Positions 53,621 through 63,960 of a DNA stretch of 64,000 nucleotides are shown here, in pieces. Every line of letters starts with the position of its first letter. Position 1 is the stretch's first letter. The notes under the pieces were generated by a model. The model ran no database searches and had not been told where the DNA came from. It worked only from the letters and a program-made list of their open reading frames with translations. Source of the stretch: Pseudoalteromonas luteoviolacea (GTDB taxonomy: Bacteria > Pseudomonadota > Gammaproteobacteria > Enterobacterales > Alteromonadaceae); the NCBI RefSeq assembly GCF_021654285.1, contig NZ_JAKFZS010000018.1:1-64000 (forward strand), written 5' to 3'. Position numbers and translations under genes: made by a program.

Positions 53621-54364
53621 TTATTTAGGCTGTGCATCAATCGATTGGCCGTTCACTTCTAATGAGTCATCTGACATCAAGTACAAATAAGTTGGCATCA
53701 AATCTTCCGCTGTTTTTAGCTTGTCTCTGTCTTCACCAGGGAAGGCGGCTTCGCGCATGCTTGTACGGGTTGCACCTGGATTGATACAGTTGACGCGAAT
53801 ATTGGTTTTACCCACTTCACAAGCCCATGTTTGCATCATGCCTTCAGTGGCAAATTTTGAGATAGCATAGGCACCCCAAAACTCGCGCCCTTGGCGTCCT
53901 ACACCAGAAGAAGTAAAAATAATAGAGGCACTGGGTGCTTTACGCATGACAGGGAATAAGAAGCGTGTGATCATCGCCTGTGCAGTTACATTGACTTTCA
54001 TGACGTTTTCAAAGGTCGATACGCAGAAATGCTCTAGCGGGCCCATAGTGCCTAAAATCGCTGCATTATTAAGGAGGCCGTCTAACTTACCAAATTGTTG
54101 TTCAATCGTAGAAGCAAGATCCCGGTAGTGTTGTTTAGTTGCGCCTTTAAGGTCCAATGGCACAATGGCTGGTTGTGGGTAACCGGCATTGATGATTTCA
54201 TCATAAACCGCTTCTAGCTTGCTGGTAGTTTTCCCTAACAAAATCACAGTGGCGCCATGTTTGGCATAATTGATAGCGGCAATACGACCGATACCATCAC
54301 CCGCACCTGTGACCAAAATCACTTTATTTTCTAGTGCATTACTAGCTGCATTATATGTTTGCAT
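53621..54364 (-). CDS. yciK: YciK-family SDR oxidoreductase
   Basis: These 247 residues have the nucleotide-binding GAGDGIG, NNAAILG, the catalytic Ser in IFTSSGVG and the Tyr/Lys in YAISK. Start at 54364 (MQTYNAASN, GAGGTCC upstream); the longer frame lacks a site. YciK is a conserved neighbour of rluB and sohB; its substrate is unknown. Confidence 0.92.
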   Translation of the reverse strand: MQTYNAASNALENKVILVTGAGDGIGRIAAINYAKHGATVILLGKTTSKLEAVYDEIINAGYPQPAIVPLDLKGATKQHYRDLASTIEQQFGKLDGLLNNAAILGTMGPLEHFCVSTFENVMKVNVTAQAMITRFLFPVMRKAPSASIIFTSSGVGRQGREFWGAYAISKFATEGMMQTWACEVGKTNIRVNCINPGATRTSMREAAFPGEDRDKLKTAEDLMPTYLYLMSDDSLEVNGQSIDAQPK

Positions 54365-54616
54365 ATTGGACCTCGAACAAATACATTTGCTATATTTTAT
54401 CATAGTCATGACGCAAGTTATCGAATTTATTGCAAATATGAGTGGCGAAAGGCTACACTTTGCGTTAAGTTAAACTGGTCTAATGTCTTATTAAAAGCAA
54501 AATTACATAGTTTTAACGAATTATTCTCGGCAGCTTATTTATGCTTACATTCTTGAGGCAAGGGTGGGCACTGGCCGAGGTAACAATAATAATAAAATTA
54601 TGTCGGAGCCAATACA

Positions 54617-57064
54617 ATGAAGAAACTGTTACTACCACTCGCTGTTTCAGCTGCATTAGCAGGCTGTGGTGGCGGTGAAACGCTAGAAGATGTAAAGCAA
54701 GACACCAAACCTGTAACGCCAGTTGCATCGGTTAAATTTGACCCCTCAAATGGTGTTATTTCCGTACCTAATGATATTCTCTTTAGTGGTACACAAGATG
54801 GTACGCTTAATATTCCTGGTGAGTTAGATGGCGATTCTAAGCCTCTGTTATCTCGTGCGGGTTATGCTGATCCTTCTCTAGCACTTGGTGGTTTAGACGG
54901 TTGGTCTACACAAATGCCTTATCAAATTGGTTTGAATACACCTACGGGTGTGACAATTGATGCGGCGACAGTGGCAGCGCCAGGCGCAGTTCGTATATTT
55001 GAAGTCGTTATGGGTGATGATGCGCAAACTGAGGCATGTCAAAACTTGAGCCCTGCGTTGGCTTGCCGCGTAGTGAGTGAGCTGACATTTGGTCCAACTG
55101 GCGATTTTGTTTCACAGCTGAGTGAAGATGGCCAAAACATCAATGTTATTCCTGTTAAACCGTTTAAGTCGAATACGACCTATATCACGGTACTAACAAG
55201 CAACATCAAAGACACCATTGATGGCGGCAGAAGTTTAACGCCTTCATCAACATATACACTGCTTCGTCAAGAAGCGCCGCTAGTAACTGATGCGCAAAAA
55301 TCTCTGCAAGCCGTTATTCGCAGCTATGAGCAAGCACTTGTCTCAAGTGAATCCATTGGCGCGGATGAAATCGTCTACACAGCGGCAATGACGACGCAAG
55401 CGACAGGCCCTGTTGTTGGCACTATCAAGCAGCTATTAGCATCAACATTTGGTACCGCGAAGCAGCCAGTTATTGCAGTACCAGAGCAAGACAATATGTC
55501 GGTGGCAGACAAATTTGTTGAACTAGGCTTAGCTGCCGCATTGCCACCTGAATTACTGCAAGCAGCTGGCGGTATTCGTTATGTAACAGGTAATATCCAA
55601 TTACCGCAATATTTAAGCCGTCCTAAAAATGGTGAAGATGCCGCGCTGGCTGATACTTATTGGCAGGCATTATGTGATAACGGCGTTGCCGTTGCAGCCG
55701 CGAAAGCACAAGCTGGTGGTCAGTTACCTGAACCTGAAGATGGTACAGTCGATGCGCAGTGTAATGCACTATCAGGTGGTCAATTGCGAGACTTAGGTAT
55801 TGATGCACAAAAATTTGTATCTAAATACAATGTCATTCCGAAAGAGCAGTGGGTTGCTAATGTACCAGTGCAAATCACATTCCCGCTTTCAGAAGCGCCA
55901 GAAACAGGCTTCCCTGTTGTCATTATGCAACATGGTATCACCAGCAAAAAAGAAGACATGCTTAGCTTGACGTTAGCACTGTCTCAGGCTGGTTTTGCAA
56001 CCGTGGCGATAGACCACCCAATGCACGGTGAGCGTGGTATTGACGTAGACGGTGATGGTATAGACGAGTTTAATGCCACGACTAAGAGCGTGTTACATTA
56101 CATGAACCTTCAGTCACTGCTAGTTGCTCGTGATAACCTTCGTCAATCAACGGCGGATTTACTTGCATTGAGATTTGGTCTAAACGCAATTAATGCCTTC
56201 TCGCAAGTGCCTCTAAACTTTAATACCAATGATGTTAGCTTCGTTGGCCAATCGTTGGGTTCAGTTGTAGCACCAAGCTTTATTGCGCATGCAAACTTAC
56301 CAATTGAAAATGAGCTGCTAAAAGCAGCAGAGCCTCTGTTTAAAGTGGGACCAGCGGCGCTTTCTAGCGGTGGTGCTGGTATTGCAAACTTCTTAGTTGA
56401 ATCTGCATCGTTTGGACCTGTTGTAAAAACAGCTGTTGTGCAAGGCGCATCTGATCTTGCTGTGTCTAAAAAGTTTGTAAGTTACCTTCAAGAAGGTGCG
56501 GTTGCGGATTGCTCAACATTCTCAGGCAGTGCATTTGCGGCATGTGCGTATAACACATTTGTTGCAAACTTAGAAGCTGAAGGTGATTTAGCATCAATTG
56601 CGGCCATTAATGGCACCGTTGATCAGTTTGCTTATGCATCACAAACCGTGTTGGATACCGCAGATCCGCTTAACTATGCACCGCTTGTACGTGCGGTAAA
56701 TACACCTATGTACATGAGTGTTGTCGTTGGTGGTGAAGGCGAAAACAAGGGTGACCAAGTGATCCCAGCATCAACGCTACCACGTAACCCGCTAGGTGGT
56801 AGTACACCACTTGCTGCGCTGATGGGTTTAGAGACTGCGACAGAGTCTAAACAGTCAACAGATGGTTCAGCAGGGCGCTATGTTGTGAACTTCTCACAGG
56901 GCCACCATAGCTCAATGCTAACGCCATCGTTTGATGCACGCACTGGCGGAACCGCTCAGGGTCATGCACAGGCAACAGCAGAAATGCAGAGACAAGTAGC
57001 CACTTATTTGGCATCTAAAGGTTTGATCTTACCAATTACAGATACGACCGTTATTGCTAAGTAA
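54617..57064 (+). CDS. Surface lipase/phospholipase lipoprotein, VolA/Pla-1/cef family
   Basis: This 815-residue protein has a lipoprotein signal ending LAGC-GGG (lipid attachment at Cys17). The catalytic domain shows VVIMQHGITSKKEDM (oxyanion region) and the nucleophile elbow GQSLGS near residue 545, with HPMHGERG before it. Length and lipobox match the extracellular VolA lysophospholipase and Pla-1/cef family. It probably releases fatty acids from external lipids at the cell surface. It is a single gene, closed by the terminator at 57079. Confidence 0.88.
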   Translation: MKKLLLPLAVSAALAGCGGGETLEDVKQDTKPVTPVASVKFDPSNGVISVPNDILFSGTQDGTLNIPGELDGDSKPLLSRAGYADPSLALGGLDGWSTQMPYQIGLNTPTGVTIDAATVAAPGAVRIFEVVMGDDAQTEACQNLSPALACRVVSELTFGPTGDFVSQLSEDGQNINVIPVKPFKSNTTYITVLTSNIKDTIDGGRSLTPSSTYTLLRQEAPLVTDAQKSLQAVIRSYEQALVSSESIGADEIVYTAAMTTQATGPVVGTIKQLLASTFGTAKQPVIAVPEQDNMSVADKFVELGLAAALPPELLQAAGGIRYVTGNIQLPQYLSRPKNGEDAALADTYWQALCDNGVAVAAAKAQAGGQLPEPEDGTVDAQCNALSGGQLRDLGIDAQKFVSKYNVIPKEQWVANVPVQITFPLSEAPETGFPVVIMQHGITSKKEDMLSLTLALSQAGFATVAIDHPMHGERGIDVDGDGIDEFNATTKSVLHYMNLQSLLVARDNLRQSTADLLALRFGLNAINAFSQVPLNFNTNDVSFVGQSLGSVVAPSFIAHANLPIENELLKAAEPLFKVGPAALSSGGAGIANFLVESASFGPVVKTAVVQGASDLAVSKKFVSYLQEGAVADCSTFSGSAFAACAYNTFVANLEAEGDLASIAAINGTVDQFAYASQTVLDTADPLNYAPLVRAVNTPMYMSVVVGGEGENKGDQVIPASTLPRNPLGGSTPLAALMGLETATESKQSTDGSAGRYVVNFSQGHHSSMLTPSFDARTGGTAQGHAQATAEMQRQVATYLASKGLILPITDTTVIAK

Positions 57065-57078
57065 TGCATATGAACATC

Positions 57079-57106
57079 AAAAAGCCGCTGGATAGCGGCT
57101 TTTTTT
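57079..57106 (+). terminator. Rho-independent terminator
   Basis: AAAAAGCCGCT-GGAT-AGCGGCTTTTTTT lies 15 bp after the lipase stop codon. Stem of 7-8 GC-rich pairs with a T run. Confidence 0.9.
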
Positions 57107-57234
57107 ATGTCTCTCCTTTGTTCTAAATGAGACTAGTTATCAAGGTTTCATTGCAATGTCGCACTTTTTAAGACAAGATTAACGTTAGAAGATTTGAATT
57201 AAACATACTATAGACAAGGGTTTGGGAGATAGCA

Positions 57235-58239
57235 TTGGCATTTTTGTTTGAATATGGCTTATTTTTGGCTAAAGCAGTGACAATCGTAATTGCTGTAGGC
57301 GCCATCATTGTATTAGTTGTTGGTGCAAGCCAAAAACCAAAAAGTAAATCGGGTGAAATTGAGGTCAAAGATTTATCTGCTCAATTAGCAGAAACCAAAG
57401 AAGAGTTTCTACATCAAACGCTAGATAAAAAAGCGCTGAAAGCACACCTTAAAGCCAGTAAAAAAGAGTCTGAAGAGAAGCCGGAAAAAAATACGTTTGT
57501 TATTGATTTTTCGGGCAGTATTGATGCGCATGAAGTGGCAAGCTTACGCGAAGAAGTGACAGCAATTTTAACTATTGCGAACAAAGAAAAAGATCAGGTG
57601 TTGGTCAATGTAGAAAGCGGTGGTGGTGTTGTACATGGCTACGGCTTAGCAGCGTCTCAATTAAACCGTATTAAACAGGCTGGTTTACCGCTCACCATTA
57701 GCGTAGACAAAGTTGCTGCGAGTGGTGGCTATATGATGGCGTGTGTGGCGGATAAAATTGTCGCTGCACCTTTTGCTATCGTCGGCTCCATTGGTGTACT
57801 TGCCCAAATCCCAAACTTCAATAAAATTTTGAAGAAAAATGATGTTGAATTTGAGCAAATCACTGCCGGGGAATACAAGCGTACGTTAACCATGTTCGGT
57901 GAAAATACTGAGCAAGGCCGAAACAAGTTTAAAGGCGAAGTCGAACACACACATACTTTGTTTAAGCAGTTTGTAGCAGAGCACCGACCTCATATGGACA
58001 TTGATAAAGTGGCGACAGGTGAGCATTGGTTTGCAACGCATGCGAAAGAGTTTGATCTTGTTGATGAAATCAAAACCAGTGATGATCTTTTATTAGAGTT
58101 AAATGAATCGCATCAACTTTACAAAGTAAAGTATAAGACTAAAAAGGCACTTGCTGAGCGTTTTGGCCTTGGCCTAAGTGTGGTTGCAGAAAAGTTTGGC
58201 ATTAAAATGTTGTCTCGTATCCAAACAAGCAACTTATAA
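57235..58239 (+). CDS. sohB: Inner-membrane peptidase SohB (S49 family)
   Basis: These 334 residues have an N-terminal membrane anchor (~8-30), then a signal-peptide-peptidase-A-type domain. NVESGGGVVHGYG, the nucleophile Ser in VAASGGYMMACVAD and the conserved GSIGVLAQ are present. Start is TTG with GGGAG upstream. It probably degrades membrane or secretion by-products. Position next to yciK and rluB matches E. coli order. Confidence 0.93.
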   Translation: MAFLFEYGLFLAKAVTIVIAVGAIIVLVVGASQKPKSKSGEIEVKDLSAQLAETKEEFLHQTLDKKALKAHLKASKKESEEKPEKNTFVIDFSGSIDAHEVASLREEVTAILTIANKEKDQVLVNVESGGGVVHGYGLAASQLNRIKQAGLPLTISVDKVAASGGYMMACVADKIVAAPFAIVGSIGVLAQIPNFNKILKKNDVEFEQITAGEYKRTLTMFGENTEQGRNKFKGEVEHTHTLFKQFVAEHRPHMDIDKVATGEHWFATHAKEFDLVDEIKTSDDLLLELNESHQLYKVKYKTKKALAERFGLGLSVVAEKFGIKMLSRIQTSNL

Positions 58240-58613
58240 TTGTTAATTGAAAGTGGGCCCAATAAAGTAGATTACAACTTGTTTGGGCTCAATATCTGAA
58301 TTGCTTTTTAATACCTTACTATCCTACCTGAATTACTTCTCATCACATATTGACCAGTCAAGACTGTCATTTTCTACAGGTTTAACTCTATATAAATTAT
58401 GAGTTTTTCTGCTTTTTCTCGTTGGTGAACAGACGCTTTTCATTTCATTTTACTTCGTACTTAAGGATGAATGAGCGTCTCACTTTTACACAAAATGTTA
58501 CAATATAACTTTAGACTCTATTTTCTGTAATCTCAGCGTTTATTTACATACTAATAGCATCTTTTACGTTAGTGTTGATTTTGAAAAAAACAAAAACCAA
58601 CATCGGTGGGAAA
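58240..58613. other. 374-bp intergenic region
   Basis: A GGGCCCAA / TTGGGCTC imperfect hairpin (58255-58290) follows sohB, without a T run. The remainder is AT-rich and presumably holds the promoter of the beta-propeller gene. I see no gene or RNA. Confidence 0.5.
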
Positions 58614-61600
58614 ATGAATGCACTATTAAAAGCAGCAGTTGCTGTATCTTTAGCATGTGCCAGTTCAAATACGCTGGCCGCTAAATCTGATGAAGAAAAA
58701 GCCATCTTTAGCAGTAAAACCTTTGAGGCAATGAAACTGCGAAATATTGGCCCTGCATATATGTCAGGACGTATTGCGGATATTGAAGTGGACCAAAACA
58801 ATCCGTCCACTTGGTACACTGCAGTGGGTTCTGGTGGTATCTGGAAAACGGTTAATGCGGGAACAACTTGGACACCTATTTTTGATAAACAGGCCGTTTA
58901 TTCGACCGGAGATGTGACCATAGATCCGAGCAATTCGGATATCATTTGGGTAGGCACTGGTGAAAACAATGGCGGTCGCCATATCAGCTTTGGTGACGGT
59001 GTTTATAAGTCAATGGATGGCGGTAAAACATGGAAAAACATGGGCTTGAAAAAGTCTGAACGTATTTCTGACATCATCATTCACCCAACAGATTCAAACA
59101 CGGTTTGGGTTTCAGCACAGGGGCCGCTTTGGACTGATGGCGGCGAGCGTGGCCTATATAAAACCACTGATGGCGGTGAAACTTGGAAATTGGTATTAAA
59201 GCCAGAAGATGAGTGGACTGGTGTGACATCGCTGCTGATTGACCCAAGAAACCCAAATAAATTATATGCAGCAACTTGGTCTCGACAAAGAAAAATTGAG
59301 GCTTACGTTGGTACGGGCCCAGGCTCTGGTATTCATACCTCTGATGATGGCGGCGAGACTTGGACAGAGCTTAAAACTGGGTTGCCAAAAGGCAATATGG
59401 GGAAAATTGGCTTAGCCATTTCTCCTATCAATCCTGACGTTGTTTATGCCGCTGTTGAAATTGATAACCGTAAAGGTGGTCTTTATCGTTCTGCCAACCG
59501 TGGTCAGAGCTGGACCAAGATGTCAGATGAAGTAGGTGGCGGTACTGGCCCGCACTATTACCAAGAAATCTTTGCAGATAAGCATCAATTTGACCGTATT
59601 TATATTGCCAGTAACTACAGTAAAGTCTCTGATGATGGTGGTAAGACTTGGACGCCAATCAACACCAAGCGCAAGCACGTAGATGATCATGCGATGGCAT
59701 TCCATCCAACTGATCCTGATTTTGTACTGATTGGTTCTGATGGCGGTATTTATATGTCACATGACCGTATGGCAAACTGGCGCTTCATGGCGAACTTGCC
59801 ATTAACTCAATTTTATAAAGTCGCGCCGGATGATTCCAAGCCATTCTATAAGGTCTATGGCGGTACACAGGATAATTCAACGCAAGGCGGGCCGTCTCGA
59901 ACTATGCGTTCAGAGGGGATCAAAAATAAAGATTGGTTCTTAACTTTGGGTGGAGACGGTCATCAGCCTGCAGTTGAGCCGGGCAACCCAGATATTATGT
60001 ATTCTCAATGGCAGCAGGGTAACTTGACTCGTCATGATTTCAAAACGCGTGAGAATGTATATATTAAACCTCAACCTTTGCCGGGCGATCCTGCTGAGCG
60101 TTTCAATTGGGATGCGCCGGTAAATGTGTCTACTCACGATCCTAAGCGTGTGTATTTTGCATCACAGCGTGTGTGGCGATCTGATGATCGTGGTGATAGT
60201 TGGACGCCTATTTCCGGTGATTTGACTAAAAATGGTAACCGTATGCATACACCGATGATGGGCCGCACTTGGTCTGTTGAAGCCGGTTGGGATCTCTATG
60301 CAATGTCTGAGTACCATACGATTGCGAACTTCTCCGAAAGTCCGGTCGATGACAATATCTTATGGGCAGGTACTGACGATGGTCTAATTCAAGTCACCAG
60401 CGATGGCGGCAAAAATTGGAAAAAAATTGACCTCAAGCGTGTAAAAGGCGTGCCAGCTACTGCATATGTGAATGATATTCGCGCGGACTTATTTGATCCA
60501 AATACAGTGTACGTTGCACTAGATAATCACAAGTATGGTGATTTTAAGCCATATCTGATCAAGTCAACGAACCTAGGTAAAACTTGGAAATCACTCGCGA
60601 AAGACTTACCAGAGAATCACTTAGTTTGGCGTATTGTCCAAGACCATGTGAACAAAGACCTGCTGTTTATTGGCACTGAGTTTGGTATTTTCTTCACTGT
60701 TGATGGTGGTAAAAAATGGATTGAACTTAACGGCGGTATTCCGACGATTTCCACACGCGATGTTAAAATACAGCGCCGTGAAAATGACTTAGTTGCGGGT
60801 ACTTTTGGTCGCGGTATTTATATTCTCGATGATTATACACCGTTGCGTACATTGACTGAAAAAGCCATGGAGCAAGACGCTATTTTGATGGGCCCAGGCC
60901 GCCCGGTTAAGTGGTATCAAGAAGATACAAATCACAGCCGTACGGACGGGGATGATCGCTATGTTGCGGATAACCCTGAGCATGGTGCGACATTAACTTA
61001 CTTCCTAAAAGACAGTTTATTAACAGCCAAAGAGCAACGTCAGCAAGCTGAGAAGAAGCGAGTCAAAGACGAGAAGTATCCAAAATACCCGACTTGGGAA
61101 GCGATTGAGAAAGAAAACCAAGAACCAAAGCCTGCTGTTTATCTTGAAATTCGTGATGCAGAGGGCAACTTTGTAGACCGTGTCGCAGGTAAAACAACCA
61201 AAGGTATACACCGTGTAACTTGGGATATGGAGTATGCGGCTAATCAGGCTATCACTGGCGAAAAAGCGTCTAGATGGGACCCGTTTGCCATGGCGCGTAT
61301 GGTTATGCCTGGTACTTATACAGCTATTCTGTACAAGCGTGTAAAAGGTGAAGTATCTCAGCTGGCAACTCCTGTCGAATTTGAATTGCAAGCGATATCC
61401 GAAGGTGCTGTATCAGGGCCTACAGCAGAGGCCATTGCTGAGTTTAGCGAGCAACTAAAAAGCGTGCAAAGACGTTACTCGTCAACAGCGGCTGCGCTAA
61501 ATGAAGCCACTAAGACACTGCAATCATTGCGTACAGCGATAGATCGCACACCTGGCAATATCAGTTCACTTGAGTCGGCATACGCACAAGCTCAGGCTGA

Positions 61601-61886
61601 TATCAATGCTATCAATTTTGAACTAACAGGATTGAAATCACGTGACCGTAAAGGTGCAAAGCCAGCAAATATCTCTAGCCGCCTAGGTTATGCAATGTCT
61701 GCGCTGTGGTCTTCTTATGGTCCTACAAAGCAGCATCGTCAGCAGTTTGGCTATGCGCAGCAAGGTCTAGAAGATGTGATTAGACGCGTTTCTACCTTAC
61801 AGGAAAAAACGATTCCGAGTCTGCAGCAATCAGTGATTGATGCGGGTGGGCCTTGGACTCGTGGCGCTGCTGTTGTGACAAAGTAG
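58614..61886 (+). CDS. Secreted VPS10/BNR-type beta-propeller protein (glycosyl-hydrolase-like)
   Basis: This 1090-residue exported protein has a signal peptide (MNALLKAAVAVSLACASSNTLA). It has at least ten repeats of the Asp-box type with a DGGxTW core (GNAGTTW-like, DGGKTWKNM, DGGETWKLV, DGGETWTEL, DGGKTWTPI, DDRGDSWTPI, DGGKNWKKI, DGGKKWIEL). These build sortilin/VPS10-like propellers. The C-terminal ~250 residues (EIRDAEGNFVDRV, coiled coil ~950-1010) are separate. Often annotated as glycosyl hydrolase, without proven activity. Start at 58614 from GGTGGG and the signal peptide. Confidence 0.82.
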   Translation: MNALLKAAVAVSLACASSNTLAAKSDEEKAIFSSKTFEAMKLRNIGPAYMSGRIADIEVDQNNPSTWYTAVGSGGIWKTVNAGTTWTPIFDKQAVYSTGDVTIDPSNSDIIWVGTGENNGGRHISFGDGVYKSMDGGKTWKNMGLKKSERISDIIIHPTDSNTVWVSAQGPLWTDGGERGLYKTTDGGETWKLVLKPEDEWTGVTSLLIDPRNPNKLYAATWSRQRKIEAYVGTGPGSGIHTSDDGGETWTELKTGLPKGNMGKIGLAISPINPDVVYAAVEIDNRKGGLYRSANRGQSWTKMSDEVGGGTGPHYYQEIFADKHQFDRIYIASNYSKVSDDGGKTWTPINTKRKHVDDHAMAFHPTDPDFVLIGSDGGIYMSHDRMANWRFMANLPLTQFYKVAPDDSKPFYKVYGGTQDNSTQGGPSRTMRSEGIKNKDWFLTLGGDGHQPAVEPGNPDIMYSQWQQGNLTRHDFKTRENVYIKPQPLPGDPAERFNWDAPVNVSTHDPKRVYFASQRVWRSDDRGDSWTPISGDLTKNGNRMHTPMMGRTWSVEAGWDLYAMSEYHTIANFSESPVDDNILWAGTDDGLIQVTSDGGKNWKKIDLKRVKGVPATAYVNDIRADLFDPNTVYVALDNHKYGDFKPYLIKSTNLGKTWKSLAKDLPENHLVWRIVQDHVNKDLLFIGTEFGIFFTVDGGKKWIELNGGIPTISTRDVKIQRRENDLVAGTFGRGIYILDDYTPLRTLTEKAMEQDAILMGPGRPVKWYQEDTNHSRTDGDDRYVADNPEHGATLTYFLKDSLLTAKEQRQQAEKKRVKDEKYPKYPTWEAIEKENQEPKPAVYLEIRDAEGNFVDRVAGKTTKGIHRVTWDMEYAANQAITGEKASRWDPFAMARMVMPGTYTAILYKRVKGEVSQLATPVEFELQAISEGAVSGPTAEAIAEFSEQLKSVQRRYSSTAAALNEATKTLQSLRTAIDRTPGNISSLESAYAQAQADINAINFELTGLKSRDRKGAKPANISSRLGYAMSALWSSYGPTKQHRQQFGYAQQGLEDVIRRVSTLQEKTIPSLQQSVIDAGGPWTRGAAVVTK

Positions 61887-61890
61887 CGTT

Positions 61891-61935
61891 ATTCAAATTA
61901 TGGCGTCGCATGTCTTAGCGGCGCCATTTTGAATG
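61891..61935 (+). terminator. Hairpin after the beta-propeller gene
   Basis: ATTCAAA..ATGGCG pairs with CGCCAT..TTTGAAT across a ~17-base loop. It is probably a terminator, though the T run is short. Confidence 0.5.
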
Positions 61936-62080
61936 CAAATGCTAAGCTTCACGTTGGCGACATTCGATGCGTGAATTTCTCGGACGACCACTCTTAGCTT
62001 TTTTAACAGTTAACAACGAAGATGTCCTGATGAGATACCGACAAGACCACATAACAAGTTAATTGAGTAGTTTATTAACG

Positions 62081-63952
62081 ATGAAAACGATATTTTCTTT
62101 TTTGTGTGCCTGCGCCCCGTTCGTGGTGAGCGCACATGGTGAACAGTTTGAAGTGATTGAGGTGCTTGCACCAAAAGAATCACTGACAATTGCATCCGCG
62201 AATCATACCTCTGCTTATTTAGATGAGCGCTTTACCTTTTCTTTGAACCGAACCATTGCTGATCAATTGACCTCTTTATCAGGTGTTAGCTTGAATGGTC
62301 AAGGCGGTCAATTTCAAAGCTATGCTATTCGTGGCTTTAGCCGTGGCAGAATACGGACTGAAATTGATGGCATACCCATTATTACAGACAGGCGAGCTGG
62401 TAACTCAGCATCATTTATTGCCCCGTCTTTGCTTAACTTGGGCCACGTGATTAAAGGTCCTAGCTCAGCACTTTATGGTTCACAAGCAATGGGTGGTGTG
62501 GTCAGTCTAAGCTCTGAGATGTCAGATAAGACGCAAGTTGCAGGTTCAGTGCAAAGCCATAATCAAGGCGTTAATTTGTCCTTTAAACATCAAAAGGATG
62601 ATTTTACCTCAGCCTTTGCCTACCAGCATGCCAATAATGATTCTGCCCCCAGTGGGGATGAGTTAAGTACTCAATTTGAGCGTGCCTCAGCTCTTGTGAG
62701 GTATAAAGTTCAACACCAAGGCTTTACAGCCACTTACTCTTGGTTACCTAGTTATGGCGAGAGTATTGGTAAAAGTAATGTTAAATATCCGACTCAGCAG
62801 CTAAGTGACTATCCTGAGGAGCTACATTCGTTGGCGCAGGTTCAGTTAAACGGTGACGAAAACTGGATGGCGAAGTTTTATCATCACTATCAAAACTGGG
62901 ATAGCAGGACAGTGAGGTTTGAGCGTTATGGCGGGCTGAGTCAATACCAGGGACATACTCTGGGAGGTCAATGGCTACAGCATATTGACTTGATGGGCAA
63001 TGAGAGCCATTGGGGGATAGATTGGCTATCACGTAAAGGTGTGAAAATTACCAGCGATTATTTAGTGGTGGATGAGTTTGCACTTAGCCCACTTGGTAAT
63101 GAGATGAATGCCGATGAAGACAATCTCGCTTTGTATGGTAAAACCCATTGGCAATGGGGGCGCGTTGATTTTGATTTAGGGCTGAGATATGACTGGCTTA
63201 AGCAGCAAAGTGAGCAATCCGAAGATGCCACTGACGGTCGCTTAAATGCTTCTTTTGCAGCCATGCTACCACTTTCAGATATTGTCGATCTTGGGCTTGA
63301 TATTGGCACGGGCTTTCGATATCCAACACTCTCTGAGCGTTTGTTTTATGGTCAAACGCCAAGAGGGCTTATTGTCGGTAACCAAGCATTGGACCCTGAA
63401 ACCAGTGTTGGCAGTCAGTTATCTTTGCACTGGCACGTATCTGACGAGGTGAGTGTGTATGGTGCTGTTTATCATTATGACTTAGATAATTACATTGATC
63501 GCTATGAGACAGCGTCAGGTTATTTGACTTATCAAAACTTGAGTCATGCTCAAATCAGTGGCTTTGAAGCGGAGTTCAGGTGGTACGCCAGTGAATATTT
63601 TGAGCACATAGTGAGTTACCAGCAACAGTCCGGTGAGGATAATCATCAACAAAGGCTAGATGATTTGCATCCACGTAAACTGAGCTGGACCATGTTAGTG
63701 CATTTCGACAATTGGTCGCTGTCAAACGCATACCGACATACTTTTGGTGCCGATGAAGTGGGTGGTTCTGAAATACAGCGGGACGCTTTTACTGTGTGGG
63801 ATGTGTCAGTTGAGCATCAATTAACGGATAGACAAACTGTGTCCGTTGTGATTAATAACCTCACAGACGAAACCTATTATGGCAGTTTAGACGAAGATGC
63901 TGCTTTGCAGCCTGAGCGCAGCGTTAAATTATCAACAAGTATACAATTTTAA
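62081..63952 (+). CDS. TonB-dependent outer-membrane receptor
   Basis: These 623 residues carry a signal peptide (MKTIFSFLCACAPFVVSAHG) and a TonB-box-like start (EQFEVIEVLAP). The plug domain includes the usual YAIRGFSRGRIRTEIDGIP and KGPSSALYGSQAMGGVVSL, and the 22-strand barrel ends in an aromatic C-terminus (STSIQF). ATG at 62081 chosen from the signal peptide; a TTG six codons earlier is also open. Ligand (siderophore, haem or other) cannot be told from sequence. Confidence 0.9.
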   Translation: MKTIFSFLCACAPFVVSAHGEQFEVIEVLAPKESLTIASANHTSAYLDERFTFSLNRTIADQLTSLSGVSLNGQGGQFQSYAIRGFSRGRIRTEIDGIPIITDRRAGNSASFIAPSLLNLGHVIKGPSSALYGSQAMGGVVSLSSEMSDKTQVAGSVQSHNQGVNLSFKHQKDDFTSAFAYQHANNDSAPSGDELSTQFERASALVRYKVQHQGFTATYSWLPSYGESIGKSNVKYPTQQLSDYPEELHSLAQVQLNGDENWMAKFYHHYQNWDSRTVRFERYGGLSQYQGHTLGGQWLQHIDLMGNESHWGIDWLSRKGVKITSDYLVVDEFALSPLGNEMNADEDNLALYGKTHWQWGRVDFDLGLRYDWLKQQSEQSEDATDGRLNASFAAMLPLSDIVDLGLDIGTGFRYPTLSERLFYGQTPRGLIVGNQALDPETSVGSQLSLHWHVSDEVSVYGAVYHYDLDNYIDRYETASGYLTYQNLSHAQISGFEAEFRWYASEYFEHIVSYQQQSGEDNHQQRLDDLHPRKLSWTMLVHFDNWSLSNAYRHTFGADEVGGSEIQRDAFTVWDVSVEHQLTDRQTVSVVINNLTDETYYGSLDEDAALQPERSVKLSTSIQF

Positions 63953-63960
63953 AGGAAGCA

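Noticed and set aside
61020..61391. 123-codon frame on the minus strand inside the beta-propeller gene
   Set aside because: It is antisense to a strongly supported coding sequence and has no independent features.
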